From Amycolatopsis oliviviridis (GTDB lineage Bacteria > Actinomycetota > Actinomycetes > Mycobacteriales > Pseudonocardiaceae), in contig NZ_BNAY01000001.1 of the NCBI RefSeq assembly GCF_014654365.1, forward strand, positions 1,426,001 to 1,490,000: a DNA stretch of 64,000 nucleotides, given 5' to 3'. Numbering within the stretch: the first letter of the stretch is position 1; each line of letters starts with the position of its first letter. The notes below the pieces were generated by a model. That model saw only the letters and a list, made by a program, of their open reading frames with translations. It did not search any database and was not told the origin of the DNA. Of this stretch, positions 25,436-33,147 are shown piece after piece. The translations under genes were made by a program, and so were the position numbers.

Positions 25436-25750
25436 CTACCGCAGAGGCGCCCGGCGACGGCCCCGCAGCCACCACAGACCACTCGCCAGGTGGCTCGCCA
25501 CCACGACCAGCGCGCTCACCCACGCCACCCGCTCCACCACGTCGAGGAACGGACTATGCACCGGCATCGAGAGGCCGGTGTCATCCGGGTGAAACGCGAC
25601 CTCGAACCGCTCGACGACACAGGTCTCGACGTCGCCCCTGGCCGCGAGGGCGTGGCCCGGCGCGACGATGACGAAGCCGACCGCCGCCACCAGGACCGCC
25701 ACCGCCGAGAGGACGACCGTCGGATGCCGGTCCGACTCGAGTTCGACCAC
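25436..25750 (-). CDS. Small membrane protein, unknown function
   Basis: The 104-residue protein starts at a GTG with a poor ribosome site. Two hydrophobic helices (about residues 12-33 and 72-93) flank a polar extracytoplasmic loop with one Cys and many acidic residues; the C-terminus is Arg-rich and cytoplasmic. No family is recognised. The coding probability is moderate because another frame is also open in part of this region. Confidence 0.5.
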   Translation of the reverse strand: MVELESDRHPTVVLSAVAVLVAAVGFVIVAPGHALAARGDVETCVVERFEVAFHPDDTGLSMPVHSPFLDVVERVAWVSALVVVASHLASGLWWLRGRRRAPLR

Positions 25751-25821
25751 GGTCGACGGCAGGACGTTCCCGGCGGCGGGCCACCACCCGATGACCGGCG
25801 CCCGGTCGTCACCTTCCGCTG

Positions 25822-26151
25822 TCAGGATGGGTATTTCACGAGATAGGACCGGTAGGGCAGGGGCGTGGTCGCGGACAGATGCAAGGACGTGACGGCGAAT
25901 TCGCTGCCCCTGCAGCCGGGTTCACTGAAGAGAAAAATATCGACCGAGGACAGGTTGGAAAGCGAACGTACGGCGAACGGAGTGTCCGCGCAAGGCTGCG
26001 GCAGCGGCGGAACACTCACGGACGCACCGGTGTAGTGAGTACCGGAATAGAGCTGGATCGATTCGCTCGCCGCAGCCGACGAAAGTTGCCCGCCCGCCGC
26101 GACGAAAACCGAAGCCAGCAGGAACGACAGGACATTTCTGCTCAATCGCAT
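25822..26151 (-). CDS. Small secreted protein of the I36 inhibitor/beta-gamma-crystallin type
   Basis: The 109-residue protein has a signal peptide (cleavage near SSAAA, residue 27). The mature part starts with IQLYSGTHYTGASVSV, a Greek-key strand pattern (x-x-Y-x-x-x-x-Y/F-x-G), has two Cys that may form a disulphide (PQPCAD and EPGCRG) and ends with a tyrosine-rich strand. This resembles peptidase-inhibitor family I36 proteins of Streptomyces. Inhibitor activity is a guess. The start has GGAG 8-9 bp upstream. Confidence 0.65.
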   Translation of the reverse strand: MRLSRNVLSFLLASVFVAAGGQLSSAAASESIQLYSGTHYTGASVSVPPLPQPCADTPFAVRSLSNLSSVDIFLFSEPGCRGSEFAVTSLHLSATTPLPYRSYLVKYPS

Positions 26152-26228
26152 TGAGTTACTCCACGTTCGAAGGAAGATGTGAATCCTAGCATTCTTGTGA
26201 CCAGCGAAGAAATGGCCGAATTTCCCAC

Positions 26229-27155
26229 TCAGCGGTTCATCGGATTCTGACGATTAGCAGATGTGCGAACATCACTCAAGCCAGAAGCCCGGCTTGACAG
26301 CAGATCGACAGAATCGTTCACAATCCCGTATCCAGCAGCAGAATCGAGAATTCCCCAGCTCGCCACGGTCAGGAAGCGGATCGCGGAGTTGGGCCGGAAG
26401 CCGATCCTCGGGTATACGGGCGCACCGGCGACCGTGGCGTGCAGCGTGGTGCGCTTGAGCCCTGTCGCCCGCGCACCCTCGTAGAGCGCCTTGCGGGTGA
26501 CCGCCTCGCCGAAACCCCGTCGCTCGAACTCCGGCGCTGTCGCGACCAGGATCACGAACAAGCAGCCGTCCTGCTCCACTGTCGCCGCACAGGTGACCGG
26601 CTCACCGTCCTTCAACCCGAGATAGGCGTACACGTCGGACTTCCACAGGCTTGAGCCGCTGATTCCATCACGGCCATCCTCCAGAGAGAACCCGTAAGCG
26701 CGCGAGTTGAGATCTGCGTAGGCATCCAGGTGCTCATCGGCCGTGACCCGCCGGAAAGTCAACTCGGGATGCACCGGTTCCGGTATGGGCAGGAGATCCC
26801 CGGCCATTCCCCTGCCGGGAAACGCGAAAGTGAGCCCGGCGTGCTCCGTCGCGGCGTCCAGCTTCGCCGACGCGTCCGGCGCGAGGAGATCCTCGAACAA
26901 CCAGAGGAAACCACTCCTCCGCTTGGCGCGCATGATCTCGGCGGCCTCGTGCAGCCGGCGTTCCAGCAGAACCGCGTTCACGCCGGTTTCGGTGAGCGTG
27001 AGACAGTTCCAGAAAGCGAAGTCACAATCCGCCCAGCGCACCGCGATACCGGGCAGATCCCGTACGTCCGCGACCGGATCACGGTCCAGCACCATCCGCC
27101 GCCAGACCGCGGCGAGCTGACGCATCGATTCGATCGATTCGGCGATATCGGTCAT
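26229..27155 (-). CDS. GNAT family N-acetyltransferase
   Basis: The 308-residue protein has an N-terminal region with little similarity to known domains (1-140) and a C-terminal GNAT domain (about 148-265) with VATAPEFERRGFGEAVTRKA, which contains the acetyl-CoA-binding R/Q-x-x-G-x-G/A pattern, and TLHATVAGAPVYPRIGF, the usual last strands. The start at 27155 follows AGGAGG, which is held in a perfect 7-bp hairpin in the mRNA. The acceptor substrate is unknown. Confidence 0.85.
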   Translation of the reverse strand: MTDIAESIESMRQLAAVWRRMVLDRDPVADVRDLPGIAVRWADCDFAFWNCLTLTETGVNAVLLERRLHEAAEIMRAKRRSGFLWLFEDLLAPDASAKLDAATEHAGLTFAFPGRGMAGDLLPIPEPVHPELTFRRVTADEHLDAYADLNSRAYGFSLEDGRDGISGSSLWKSDVYAYLGLKDGEPVTCAATVEQDGCLFVILVATAPEFERRGFGEAVTRKALYEGARATGLKRTTLHATVAGAPVYPRIGFRPNSAIRFLTVASWGILDSAAGYGIVNDSVDLLSSRASGLSDVRTSANRQNPMNR

Positions 27156-27160
27156 CCGTT

Positions 27161-27177
27161 CCTCCTGTTTCAGGAGG
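27161..27177 (-). promoter_or_regulatory. Hairpin that encloses the ribosome site of the GNAT gene
   Basis: In the mRNA, CCTCCTG pairs with CAGGAGG across a 3-nt AAA loop. The 3' arm is the full Shine-Dalgarno sequence of the gene starting at 27155. Such pairing would hide the ribosome site and could make translation depend on a trans-acting factor or temperature. Confidence 0.6.
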
Positions 27178-27292
27178 CTATCTTCCCGCGCGCGACCGCC
27201 GACAGCGTCGAATGACTTACGGCGTGTACGTCGACAGAATGCGTCGCACGTCGTGATCGCCATCTCGACGGCAAGGCCGCTAACGTGGCCCG

Positions 27293-27874
27293 GTGGACTT
27301 CGTCGTGATCTTCGGACCGCCCGCCGTCGGCAAGATGACCGTCGGCGAAGAGCTGTGCAAGCTCACCGGCTTCAAGCTGTTCCACAACCACATGGCCGTC
27401 GAGCCGGTGCTCGGCATCTTCCCGTTCGGCTCGCCGCCGTTCGGACGGCTGGTCAACGAATTCCGCCGCCGGGTCATCGAGGAGGCGGCCGGCGCGGATT
27501 TGCCCGGTCTCGTGTACACGAACGTCTGGGGCCTCGACCTGCCCGAGGACGCCGAGCTCATCGGCTCGTACGTCGACATCGTCCGCTCGCGCGGCGGGCG
27601 GGCGCGGTTCGTGGAGCTGTACGCGGACCTCGACGAGCGGCTCAGGCGCAACACCACCGAGCTCCGCCTCGACCGCAAGCCCAGCAAACGCGACCTCGAC
27701 TTCTCCCGCGCCAATCTGCTCGAATTCGACCGCGACTACGTCATGAACACCGACGGCACGCGCCGCACGCACGCACAGGACCTGATCGAGCGGCACGACC
27801 ACGTACGCATCGACAACACGCGCCTGAGCCCGGCGGAGACCGCCGCGCTAATCCAGCGATGGATGCCGCAGTGA
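27293..27874 (+). CDS. P-loop kinase-like ATPase
   Basis: The 193-residue protein opens with FGPPAVGKMT, a Walker A motif in which Met sits between the Lys and Thr. The region HNHMAVEPV follows at about residues 31-39, and the LYADLDERLRRNTTE stretch resembles the lid or LID-adjacent region of small-molecule kinases such as shikimate or adenylylsulphate kinase. It is therefore most likely a small-molecule kinase; the substrate is unknown. It starts at GTG 27293, and its last 27 bases overlap the convergent TetR gene. Confidence 0.78.
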   Translation: MDFVVIFGPPAVGKMTVGEELCKLTGFKLFHNHMAVEPVLGIFPFGSPPFGRLVNEFRRRVIEEAAGADLPGLVYTNVWGLDLPEDAELIGSYVDIVRSRGGRARFVELYADLDERLRRNTTELRLDRKPSKRDLDFSRANLLEFDRDYVMNTDGTRRTHAQDLIERHDHVRIDNTRLSPAETAALIQRWMPQ

Positions 27875-28483
27875 GCGGTTCGTGCTCGCGCCGAGCACGC
27901 GCGAGGCCATCCACGCCAGCGCGTCGGCCGTCCGCGCCGGGGTGTCCGACGGCTGCATGACATGGCTCAGCACCGTCCGCACCACGACGTCGATGGCGAC
28001 GTCGAGATGTTCGCCGTCCAGCGGCGGACGATAGGCGCGAACGCGCCCGCGCAGCATGATCGTCGCTTCACTCAGGAGGCTGCCCGCCCGGACCGTCAGC
28101 AGTGGCAGCAGCTCGGTGTCCGCACCATGCGTGGCGGAGACGATGGCGCGAAGCAGGAGGTTGTCGTCGGCGAGTTCGAGGACGCCGCGGACGGCGTCGT
28201 GGATCGCCTCGACGAGGTCTTCGGGATGCCGTTCGAAGGCATCGCGGACGACCGAGAGGAATCGCGCGAGCTCGTGCGAGATCATCGCTTCGGCCAGCTG
28301 GGTCTTCGACCCGAGTTCGTTGTAGACGGTCTGACGGCTGACCCCGACGATCTCCGCGAGTTTGCTCATGGTCACCGAGGCCCAGCCGGAACGCACGGTC
28401 AGCTCGATCGCCGACGCGACGATCGGCTGCCGGTACGGGCCACCCGTGGCCGCGGCTGAGGGGGCCTCGCTCATGATCGTCAT
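27848..28483 (-). CDS. TetR family regulator, probable regulator of the alkane operon
   Basis: The 211-residue protein has a HTH near residues 20-65 with SVTMSKLAEIVGVSRQTVYN (19-38 region) and an all-helical C-terminal domain. Start 28483 (MTIM) or 28474 is possible. It lies 104 bp downstream of the FAD reductase gene on the same strand, in the position of AlkX-type TetR regulators at the end of alkane hydroxylase operons in actinobacteria. It is a candidate for the palindromes at 31412-31471. Confidence 0.85.
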   Translation of the reverse strand: MTIMSEAPSAAATGGPYRQPIVASAIELTVRSGWASVTMSKLAEIVGVSRQTVYNELGSKTQLAEAMISHELARFLSVVRDAFERHPEDLVEAIHDAVRGVLELADDNLLLRAIVSATHGADTELLPLLTVRAGSLLSEATIMLRGRVRAYRPPLDGEHLDVAIDVVVRTVLSHVMQPSDTPARTADALAWMASRVLGASTNRSLRHPSLD

Positions 28484-28587
28484 TCTAGGCTGTGCCTTTC
28501 CAAGCGCGCTTTCGGATTTCCGCAGCCGGGCCGCGGCATCCGCTGTCGACTCACTCAAATCGTCGACGTTGCGTCGCGCGACACCTT

Positions 28588-29796
28588 CTAGGCCGCCGCC
28601 GACTCGGCGAACGCCAGTGCCTCGGGCCATGGCGCCCGCCCCGCGATCTGGCGGCGGTACTTCATGATCTCGCGCGGCCGGTCGATGGTCAGCGCGCCGA
28701 CGACGCGGTCCCCGCGCCGGTACAGCGCGGTGAAACCACCGGAGGCCGGAATCGCGGTCACCACTTCGTCCGCGCGCGGGGTGCCGACGAACTGGATCCG
28801 GTGGTCGTACCAGTCCGACCAGAAGTACGGCACCGGAGCCAGCGCTCTCGCCGCCTCCGGTGCCAGCGCGTGACGAGCGGCCGCGGCACCCTGCTCCGCG
28901 GCGTTCGTCCAGTGCTCCAACCGCATCAGCTCGCCGTCGAACAATGGATTCACGGCGTGCGCGACGTCCCCGGCGGCGTACACGCCGGGTACCCCGGTCG
29001 CGAGCGTGGCATCGCAGATCACGCCGCCGTCGCCCTCGTGCAGCGGCACCCCGCTCCCGGCCAGCCAGCCGGTGGCCGGGACGACGCCGATGCCGGCCAC
29101 CACGAGATCCGCCGGCAGCACTTCGCCGGTCGAAAGCCGGACGCCGGTCACCACGCCGCCGTCGGATTCCAGTCCGGTGACCTTCGCGGACAACCGCAGT
29201 TCCGTGCCCGCCTCTCGGTGCAGCGCGGCGCACACCTCACCGGCCTCCGCCCCGACGGATCGCGTGAGCGGGACATCCAGCGCCTCGACGATCGTCGACG
29301 ACAGTCCGCGCTTCCGCGCCGCGGCGGCGACCTCCGAGCCGATGAAACCCGCCCCGATCACGACCGTCCGCGCCCCGCCGTCGAGCGCGGCCCGGACCGC
29401 CAGGGCGTCCTCGGCGGTCCTCAGCGTGTGGACCCCGGCGATCCCCTCGCTGCCGGGAAGCCGCCGCGCGGTGGCGCCGGTCGCGATCACCAGCGCGTCG
29501 TAGGGCACGGCCGTACCCGCCACCGACACCTCGCGTGCGGCGGTGTCGAGCCCGTCCGCGGGTGCGCCCAACATCAGTTCGACGCCGAGTTCGTCGCGCA
29601 GGGCGGCCTCCCCGTGGAACGGTTCGACCCGCTCGGGGCCTTCCGCGTCGAGGAACGCTTTCGACAGCGGAAGCCGGTCGTACGGCGGATGCTCCTCCGC
29701 GCCGATCAGCACGATCCGTCCTCGGTACCCGTCCCGGCGCGCGGCCTCCACCGCGCGCAGCCCGGCCAGTGACGCTCCCACGACGACCAGCGTCAT
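28588..29796 (-). CDS. FAD-dependent ferredoxin/rubredoxin reductase
   Basis: The 402-residue flavoprotein has the first dinucleotide motif VVGASLAGLRAVEAAR near residue 4 (FAD), a second GAGFIGSEVAAAARKRG near residue 145 (NADH), and the C-terminal FAD motif GVYAAGDVAHAVN near residue 265. It belongs to the AlkT/camphor putidaredoxin-reductase class. With the ferredoxin gene 2 bp upstream, it should supply electrons from NADH to the alkane hydroxylase through the rubredoxin domain or ferredoxin. Start 29796 leaves the standard short N-terminus; no clear ribosome site is seen. Confidence 0.9.
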   Translation of the reverse strand: MTLVVVGASLAGLRAVEAARRDGYRGRIVLIGAEEHPPYDRLPLSKAFLDAEGPERVEPFHGEAALRDELGVELMLGAPADGLDTAAREVSVAGTAVPYDALVIATGATARRLPGSEGIAGVHTLRTAEDALAVRAALDGGARTVVIGAGFIGSEVAAAARKRGLSSTIVEALDVPLTRSVGAEAGEVCAALHREAGTELRLSAKVTGLESDGGVVTGVRLSTGEVLPADLVVAGIGVVPATGWLAGSGVPLHEGDGGVICDATLATGVPGVYAAGDVAHAVNPLFDGELMRLEHWTNAAEQGAAAARHALAPEAARALAPVPYFWSDWYDHRIQFVGTPRADEVVTAIPASGGFTALYRRGDRVVGALTIDRPREIMKYRRQIAGRAPWPEALAFAESAAA

Positions 29797-29798
29797 GA

Positions 29799-29993
29799 TC
29801 AGTCCCGTAGTTTCAGCGCGAGGACAGGACAAGCGTCGACGGCGGCCGACAGATCCTGCCTGAACTCCTCACCGGGCCGCTCGTCGAGCACCACGACCGT
29901 GCCGTCGTCGCCCACTTCGAAGAAGTCGGGCGCCATCGCCTCGCACATGCCCAGCCCGTCGCATTTCGCGCGGTCCGCCTCGATCTTCATCAT
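29799..29993 (-). CDS. 3Fe-4S ferredoxin in the alkane hydroxylase operon
   Basis: The 64-residue protein has Cys11, Cys17 (CDGLGMC) and Cys56 (CPVLA), the three-ligand spacing of actinobacterial [3Fe-4S] ferredoxins. Its ATG overlaps the TGA of the alkB gene (ATGA at 29990-29993). It sits between the hydroxylase and the reductase, so it probably works in the same electron chain. A ferredoxin at this place is uncommon, since AlkB usually uses rubredoxin. Confidence 0.9.
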   Translation of the reverse strand: MMKIEADRAKCDGLGMCEAMAPDFFEVGDDGTVVVLDERPGEEFRQDLSAAVDACPVLALKLRD

Positions 29994-31390
29994 GCTCCGA
30001 CCCTTCCCGGTGCCACGAAATCGACCTTTTCCCGCACCCCGCAGTCCGGACAGCACCACGAATCCGGGATCGACGACCACGGCGTCCCGGCGGGGAAACC
30101 TTCCCGCGGGTCGCCGAGCTTCTCGTCGTAGACATAGCCGCAGCCGGGGCACATCCCGCCCTCGGTCGCGTCGCCGTGTGTGTCGTCGGCGACCCTGGAC
30201 GGCGCGGTGACCCGGGTTCCGTGGCGCGCCAGGACCTTGCCCCGTTTCGACGGCTGGATGTTGGCGCGGGAGATGTCACCGTCGAAGTGCGCGAGCACCC
30301 GCGGATCCATCACGCGACGCCAGACCGGCGGGAACAACGCCAGCACGATCATCCCGGCATAGCCCGTCGGCAGGACCGGCGATTCCGCGAAATCGCGCAG
30401 GGTCTGGTAGCGGCGGGTCGGGTTGGCGTGGTGGTCACTGTGCCGCTGCAGGTGGTACAGCAGGACGTTGGTGGCGATGTTGTTGGAGTTCCAGCTGTGG
30501 CTGGGATCGACCCGTTCGTAGCGCCGCCGCTCCGGCGGGCCGACCTTCTGCCGCCGCATGCCGTAGTGCTCCATGTAGTTCACGACCTCCAGCAGCGAGA
30601 ACCCGATCACGGCCTGGATCACCAGGTACGGCAGGATTCCCGGGCCCAGCCACACGGTCATCGCGGCCCACAGCACCGCCGACATCAGCCAGGCGTTGAG
30701 CACGTCGTTGCCGATGCGGAACGGATGCCGGTCGCGCCGGGCGTACCGCTTGCGCTCCAGGCCCCAAGCGGATTTCAGCGAACCGAACACCGTGCGCGGC
30801 CAGAAGCGGTAGAAGCTCTCCCCCACCCGGCTGCTGGCCGGGTCCTCCGGGGTGGCCACCCGGACGTGGTGGCCGCGGTTGTGCTCGATGTAGAAGTGGC
30901 CGTAGAAGCTCTGCGCCAGCGCGATCTTCGACAGCCAGCGCTCGTGGCTCTCCTTCTTGTGCCCGAGTTCGTGCGCGGTGTTGATGCCGATGCCACCGAT
31001 GCAGCCGATCGAGATCGCCAGGCCGATCTTGTCCACAACGGACAGATCGCCCCGGGCGATCAGCCAGAAGGCGGCCACGAAACCCGCGTACTGGATGGGC
31101 AGGAACGCGAAGGTGATCCACCGGTAGTAGCGATCCTTCTCCAGCCGTTCGATGACGTCGTCCGGCGGGTTGTCCCGGTCCAGCCCGGCCACCAGGTCGA
31201 TCAGCGGGACGACGACCAGGATCACGATCGGCCCGATCCAGAACCACACACCCCAGCCGGTGGCCGCGTGCAACCCCATGGCCAGGAACGCGAGCGAGGG
31301 GACCACCAGGCCGATCAGCCACAGATATCGCTTGCGATCGGTCCACCGTTCGGTCGAGCCCGCCGGGATCGTGCCCGTCATCTCGCTCAT
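29990..31390 (-). CDS. alkB: Alkane 1-monooxygenase fused to rubredoxin (AlkB-Rub)
   Basis: The 466-residue membrane di-iron enzyme has the eight-His pattern: HELGHKKESH (140-149), EHNRGHH (169-175) and LQRHSDHHAN (314-323), plus HYGMRR near 275, between six membrane helices. Residues about 413-460 form a rubredoxin domain with ligands Cys414, Cys417, Cys447 and Cys450. Such fusions are known from Dietzia and Prauserella and let the enzyme carry its own electron donor. It should hydroxylate the terminal carbon of n-alkanes. The start has GGAGGAGGG 4 bp upstream. It is the first gene of the operon with ferredoxin and reductase. Confidence 0.97.
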   Translation of the reverse strand: MSEMTGTIPAGSTERWTDRKRYLWLIGLVVPSLAFLAMGLHAATGWGVWFWIGPIVILVVVPLIDLVAGLDRDNPPDDVIERLEKDRYYRWITFAFLPIQYAGFVAAFWLIARGDLSVVDKIGLAISIGCIGGIGINTAHELGHKKESHERWLSKIALAQSFYGHFYIEHNRGHHVRVATPEDPASSRVGESFYRFWPRTVFGSLKSAWGLERKRYARRDRHPFRIGNDVLNAWLMSAVLWAAMTVWLGPGILPYLVIQAVIGFSLLEVVNYMEHYGMRRQKVGPPERRRYERVDPSHSWNSNNIATNVLLYHLQRHSDHHANPTRRYQTLRDFAESPVLPTGYAGMIVLALFPPVWRRVMDPRVLAHFDGDISRANIQPSKRGKVLARHGTRVTAPSRVADDTHGDATEGGMCPGCGYVYDEKLGDPREGFPAGTPWSSIPDSWCCPDCGVREKVDFVAPGRVGA

Positions 31391-31411
31391 CGCACCCTCC
31401 TCCGTTGGCTG

Positions 31412-31471
31412 GGTTTACAAAACTGTAGGCGATGTACATCCGGTTTGACAAGCCGACACTTTTTGTAAACC
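31412..31471 (-). promoter_or_regulatory. Promoter and paired palindromic operators of the alkane operon
   Basis: On the minus strand TTGTCA (31446-31451) and TACAGT (31422-31427) form a promoter with an 18-bp spacer. An 11-bp perfect inverted repeat, GGTTTACAAAA (31412-31422) and TTTTGTAAACC (31461-31471), brackets it, one arm just upstream of the -35 box and one overlapping the -10 box. A second palindrome, GATGTACATC (31431-31440), lies inside the spacer. This layered arrangement fits repression by a TetR-type regulator, possibly with looping. Confidence 0.65.
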
Positions 31472-31582
31472 TGCTGTTGCTTCATTTCGTGAGGGATTGG
31501 CGATATCTTGCGTTCGTAAGGAAACTTACTTAACTTGTGACGACACGCCGCGACCCACTTCGTCCGCCCCGAAGGAGCGCGA

Positions 31583-32593
31583 ATGCCCCGATCACCTCGC
31601 CGGATCCGACCCGCCGCCCTGGCCACCGTCGCCGCGGCCCTGCTGGTCCTTCCCGCCACGACCGCCACCGCGAGCACCACGGCGAACGCCACCTGGCCAG
31701 GTGGCTCGGCCGTGTCGAACGCCGACGATTCGAACGTCCTGGGCGGCAACATGAGCGGTTTGTCCTTCGAGGGCAACGATGTCCTGTGGGCGGTGAAGAA
31801 CGGGCCCGGCACGCTGTACCGCCTCGTGCGCAACGGCGCGAAGTGGAAGCCGGACACCGCCAACGGCTGGTCGTCCGGCAAGGCGCTGCGCTACCGCAGC
31901 GGCAAGGGCGACCCCGACGCGGAAGCCGTCGTGGCCACCCCGGACGGCGTGGTCGCGGCCACCGAACGCGACGGTGACAACGACAAGAAGAGCGCGCTGA
32001 AGGTGCTCCGGTACGACGTCTCCGGCTCGGCCAAGACCCTCAGCGCCAAGGCCGAATGGGATCTGACGGCGGACCTGCCGAAGGTCTCGGCCAACGACGG
32101 GCTCGAAGCCGTCTCGTGGATCCCGGACAGCGCCCTCACCGCGAAGAAGTTCGTGGACGAGCGCACGAAGGCGCCGTACAACCCGAGCACCTACCCCGGC
32201 CACGGCACCGGCCTCTACCTCGTCGGCCTCGAAACCAACGGGATGATCTACGCCTACGCGCTCGACCAGGCGGGCGGGAAGTACACGCGCGTCGCGAGTT
32301 TCGCGAGCGGGCTCGACTCGATCATGGAGCTCGAGTACGAGGCTTCGTCCGGCAGGCTGTGGGCGGTCTGCGACGACAACTGCGGCGGCGACTCGACGAC
32401 GCTCGCCGTCAATGCGCAGGGCAAGTTCGCCGTGACCGACACTTACGACCGCCCGAGCGCGATGCCGGACTACAACAACGAGGGCTTCGCCATCTCGCCC
32501 ACCTGCACCTCCGGGAGCAAGCAGGTGGTCTGGGCCGACGACGGGAACGAGGGCGGCCACGCACTCCGGGCCGGCACCCTTTCCTGCGGCTGA
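31583..32593 (+). CDS. Secreted beta-propeller-like protein (esterase-like phytase or SdiA-regulated type)
   Basis: The 336-residue protein has a signal peptide (about residues 1-31, ending ATA). The mature part has repeated strand motifs such as EAVVATPDGVVAATERDGD, NDGLEAVSWIPDS and DYNNEGFAIS, each with a conserved Glu near the metal or active region of a propeller. It resembles secreted proteins called esterase-like phytase domain or SdiA-regulated. The phytase activity is not established. It is divergent from alkB with about 190 bp between. The start is ATG 31583 behind GAAGGAGC. Confidence 0.72.
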   Translation: MPRSPRRIRPAALATVAAALLVLPATTATASTTANATWPGGSAVSNADDSNVLGGNMSGLSFEGNDVLWAVKNGPGTLYRLVRNGAKWKPDTANGWSSGKALRYRSGKGDPDAEAVVATPDGVVAATERDGDNDKKSALKVLRYDVSGSAKTLSAKAEWDLTADLPKVSANDGLEAVSWIPDSALTAKKFVDERTKAPYNPSTYPGHGTGLYLVGLETNGMIYAYALDQAGGKYTRVASFASGLDSIMELEYEASSGRLWAVCDDNCGGDSTTLAVNAQGKFAVTDTYDRPSAMPDYNNEGFAISPTCTSGSKQVVWADDGNEGGHALRAGTLSCG

Positions 32594-32623
32594 GCCCTTC
32601 GGTCCAGGTGGCGATCCGGGTTA

Positions 32624-32885
32624 TTGAGAGGTAGGGCAAAGGTGTCCTGTTGACGTGACCACTGAGGGCGCGGAGTGTCGCTCAGGGTGAGGGGTGTGTG
32701 GAGATAGGGACATTCACTGTCCCTATCTCCACACACCCCTTCGCGATTGGTCCGGTCACGCGGGACTGTGTGGATTTCCGCGCATCCAACGCACCAAAAT
32801 CCACACAGTGGGTGCCCCAGGTCCGGCGTCGCGCAGAGCCACTGACCCGCCCACGAACACACCACCTTTGCCTCGCCCCTCAACG
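32624..32885. repeat. Palindromic MITE-like element with nested hairpins
   Basis: The element is an imperfect inverted repeat overall. Its outer arms share TTGAG-x-GG-x-x-x-GGCAAAGGTG (start at 32624 on the plus strand, and its complement ending at 32885). Inside lie a 22-bp perfect inverted repeat (32691-32712 and 32718-32739, 5-nt loop) and a 13-bp perfect one, ACTGTGTGGATTT/AAATCCACACAGT (32765-32777 and 32797-32809). No credible gene lies here. It may be a non-autonomous transposable repeat or a highly structured RNA. Confidence 0.55.
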
Positions 32886-32987
32886 AGTACCTGCTGGATC
32901 CCGGCTGCGGTTGGTCCCAGGCCGTATGTCCGTGAAGGCCTCCTTCGCGCGGCTCAGCCGAAGAACTCGACCTTCACGCCGTGCGAG

Positions 32988-33042
32988 GTACATGAAGGCC
33001 CCCCTCCTTGCGATAGGCGCAAGGAAGGGGGCCTTCATGTAC
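32988..33042. repeat. 25-bp-arm hairpin of the GAAGGCC repeat family
   Basis: The arms 32988-33012 and 33018-33042 pair over 24 of 25 positions with a 5-nt loop. The core GAAGGCCCCC is related to the hairpin at 7353-7395. It stands between the repeat element and the next secreted-protein gene and may block readthrough in both directions. Confidence 0.65.
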
Positions 33043-33147
33043 AGCAGGTGGACAAGCCACCGAGGCCGAAGACTCACCGCCGCTTACCTCTTCGAATGCA
33101 TCGATTCCGGCCTTTGTGCCATCCCGCCACTGGACTAGTTTGTCGGC

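Noticed and set aside
32624..33042. Possible CRISPR array
   Set aside because: The repeats are inverted, of different sequence and with no regular spacers.
32698..33138. 146-codon frame in the repeat region
   Set aside because: It reads straight through perfect inverted repeats and has no ribosome site or family match; the DNA symmetry explains the region better.
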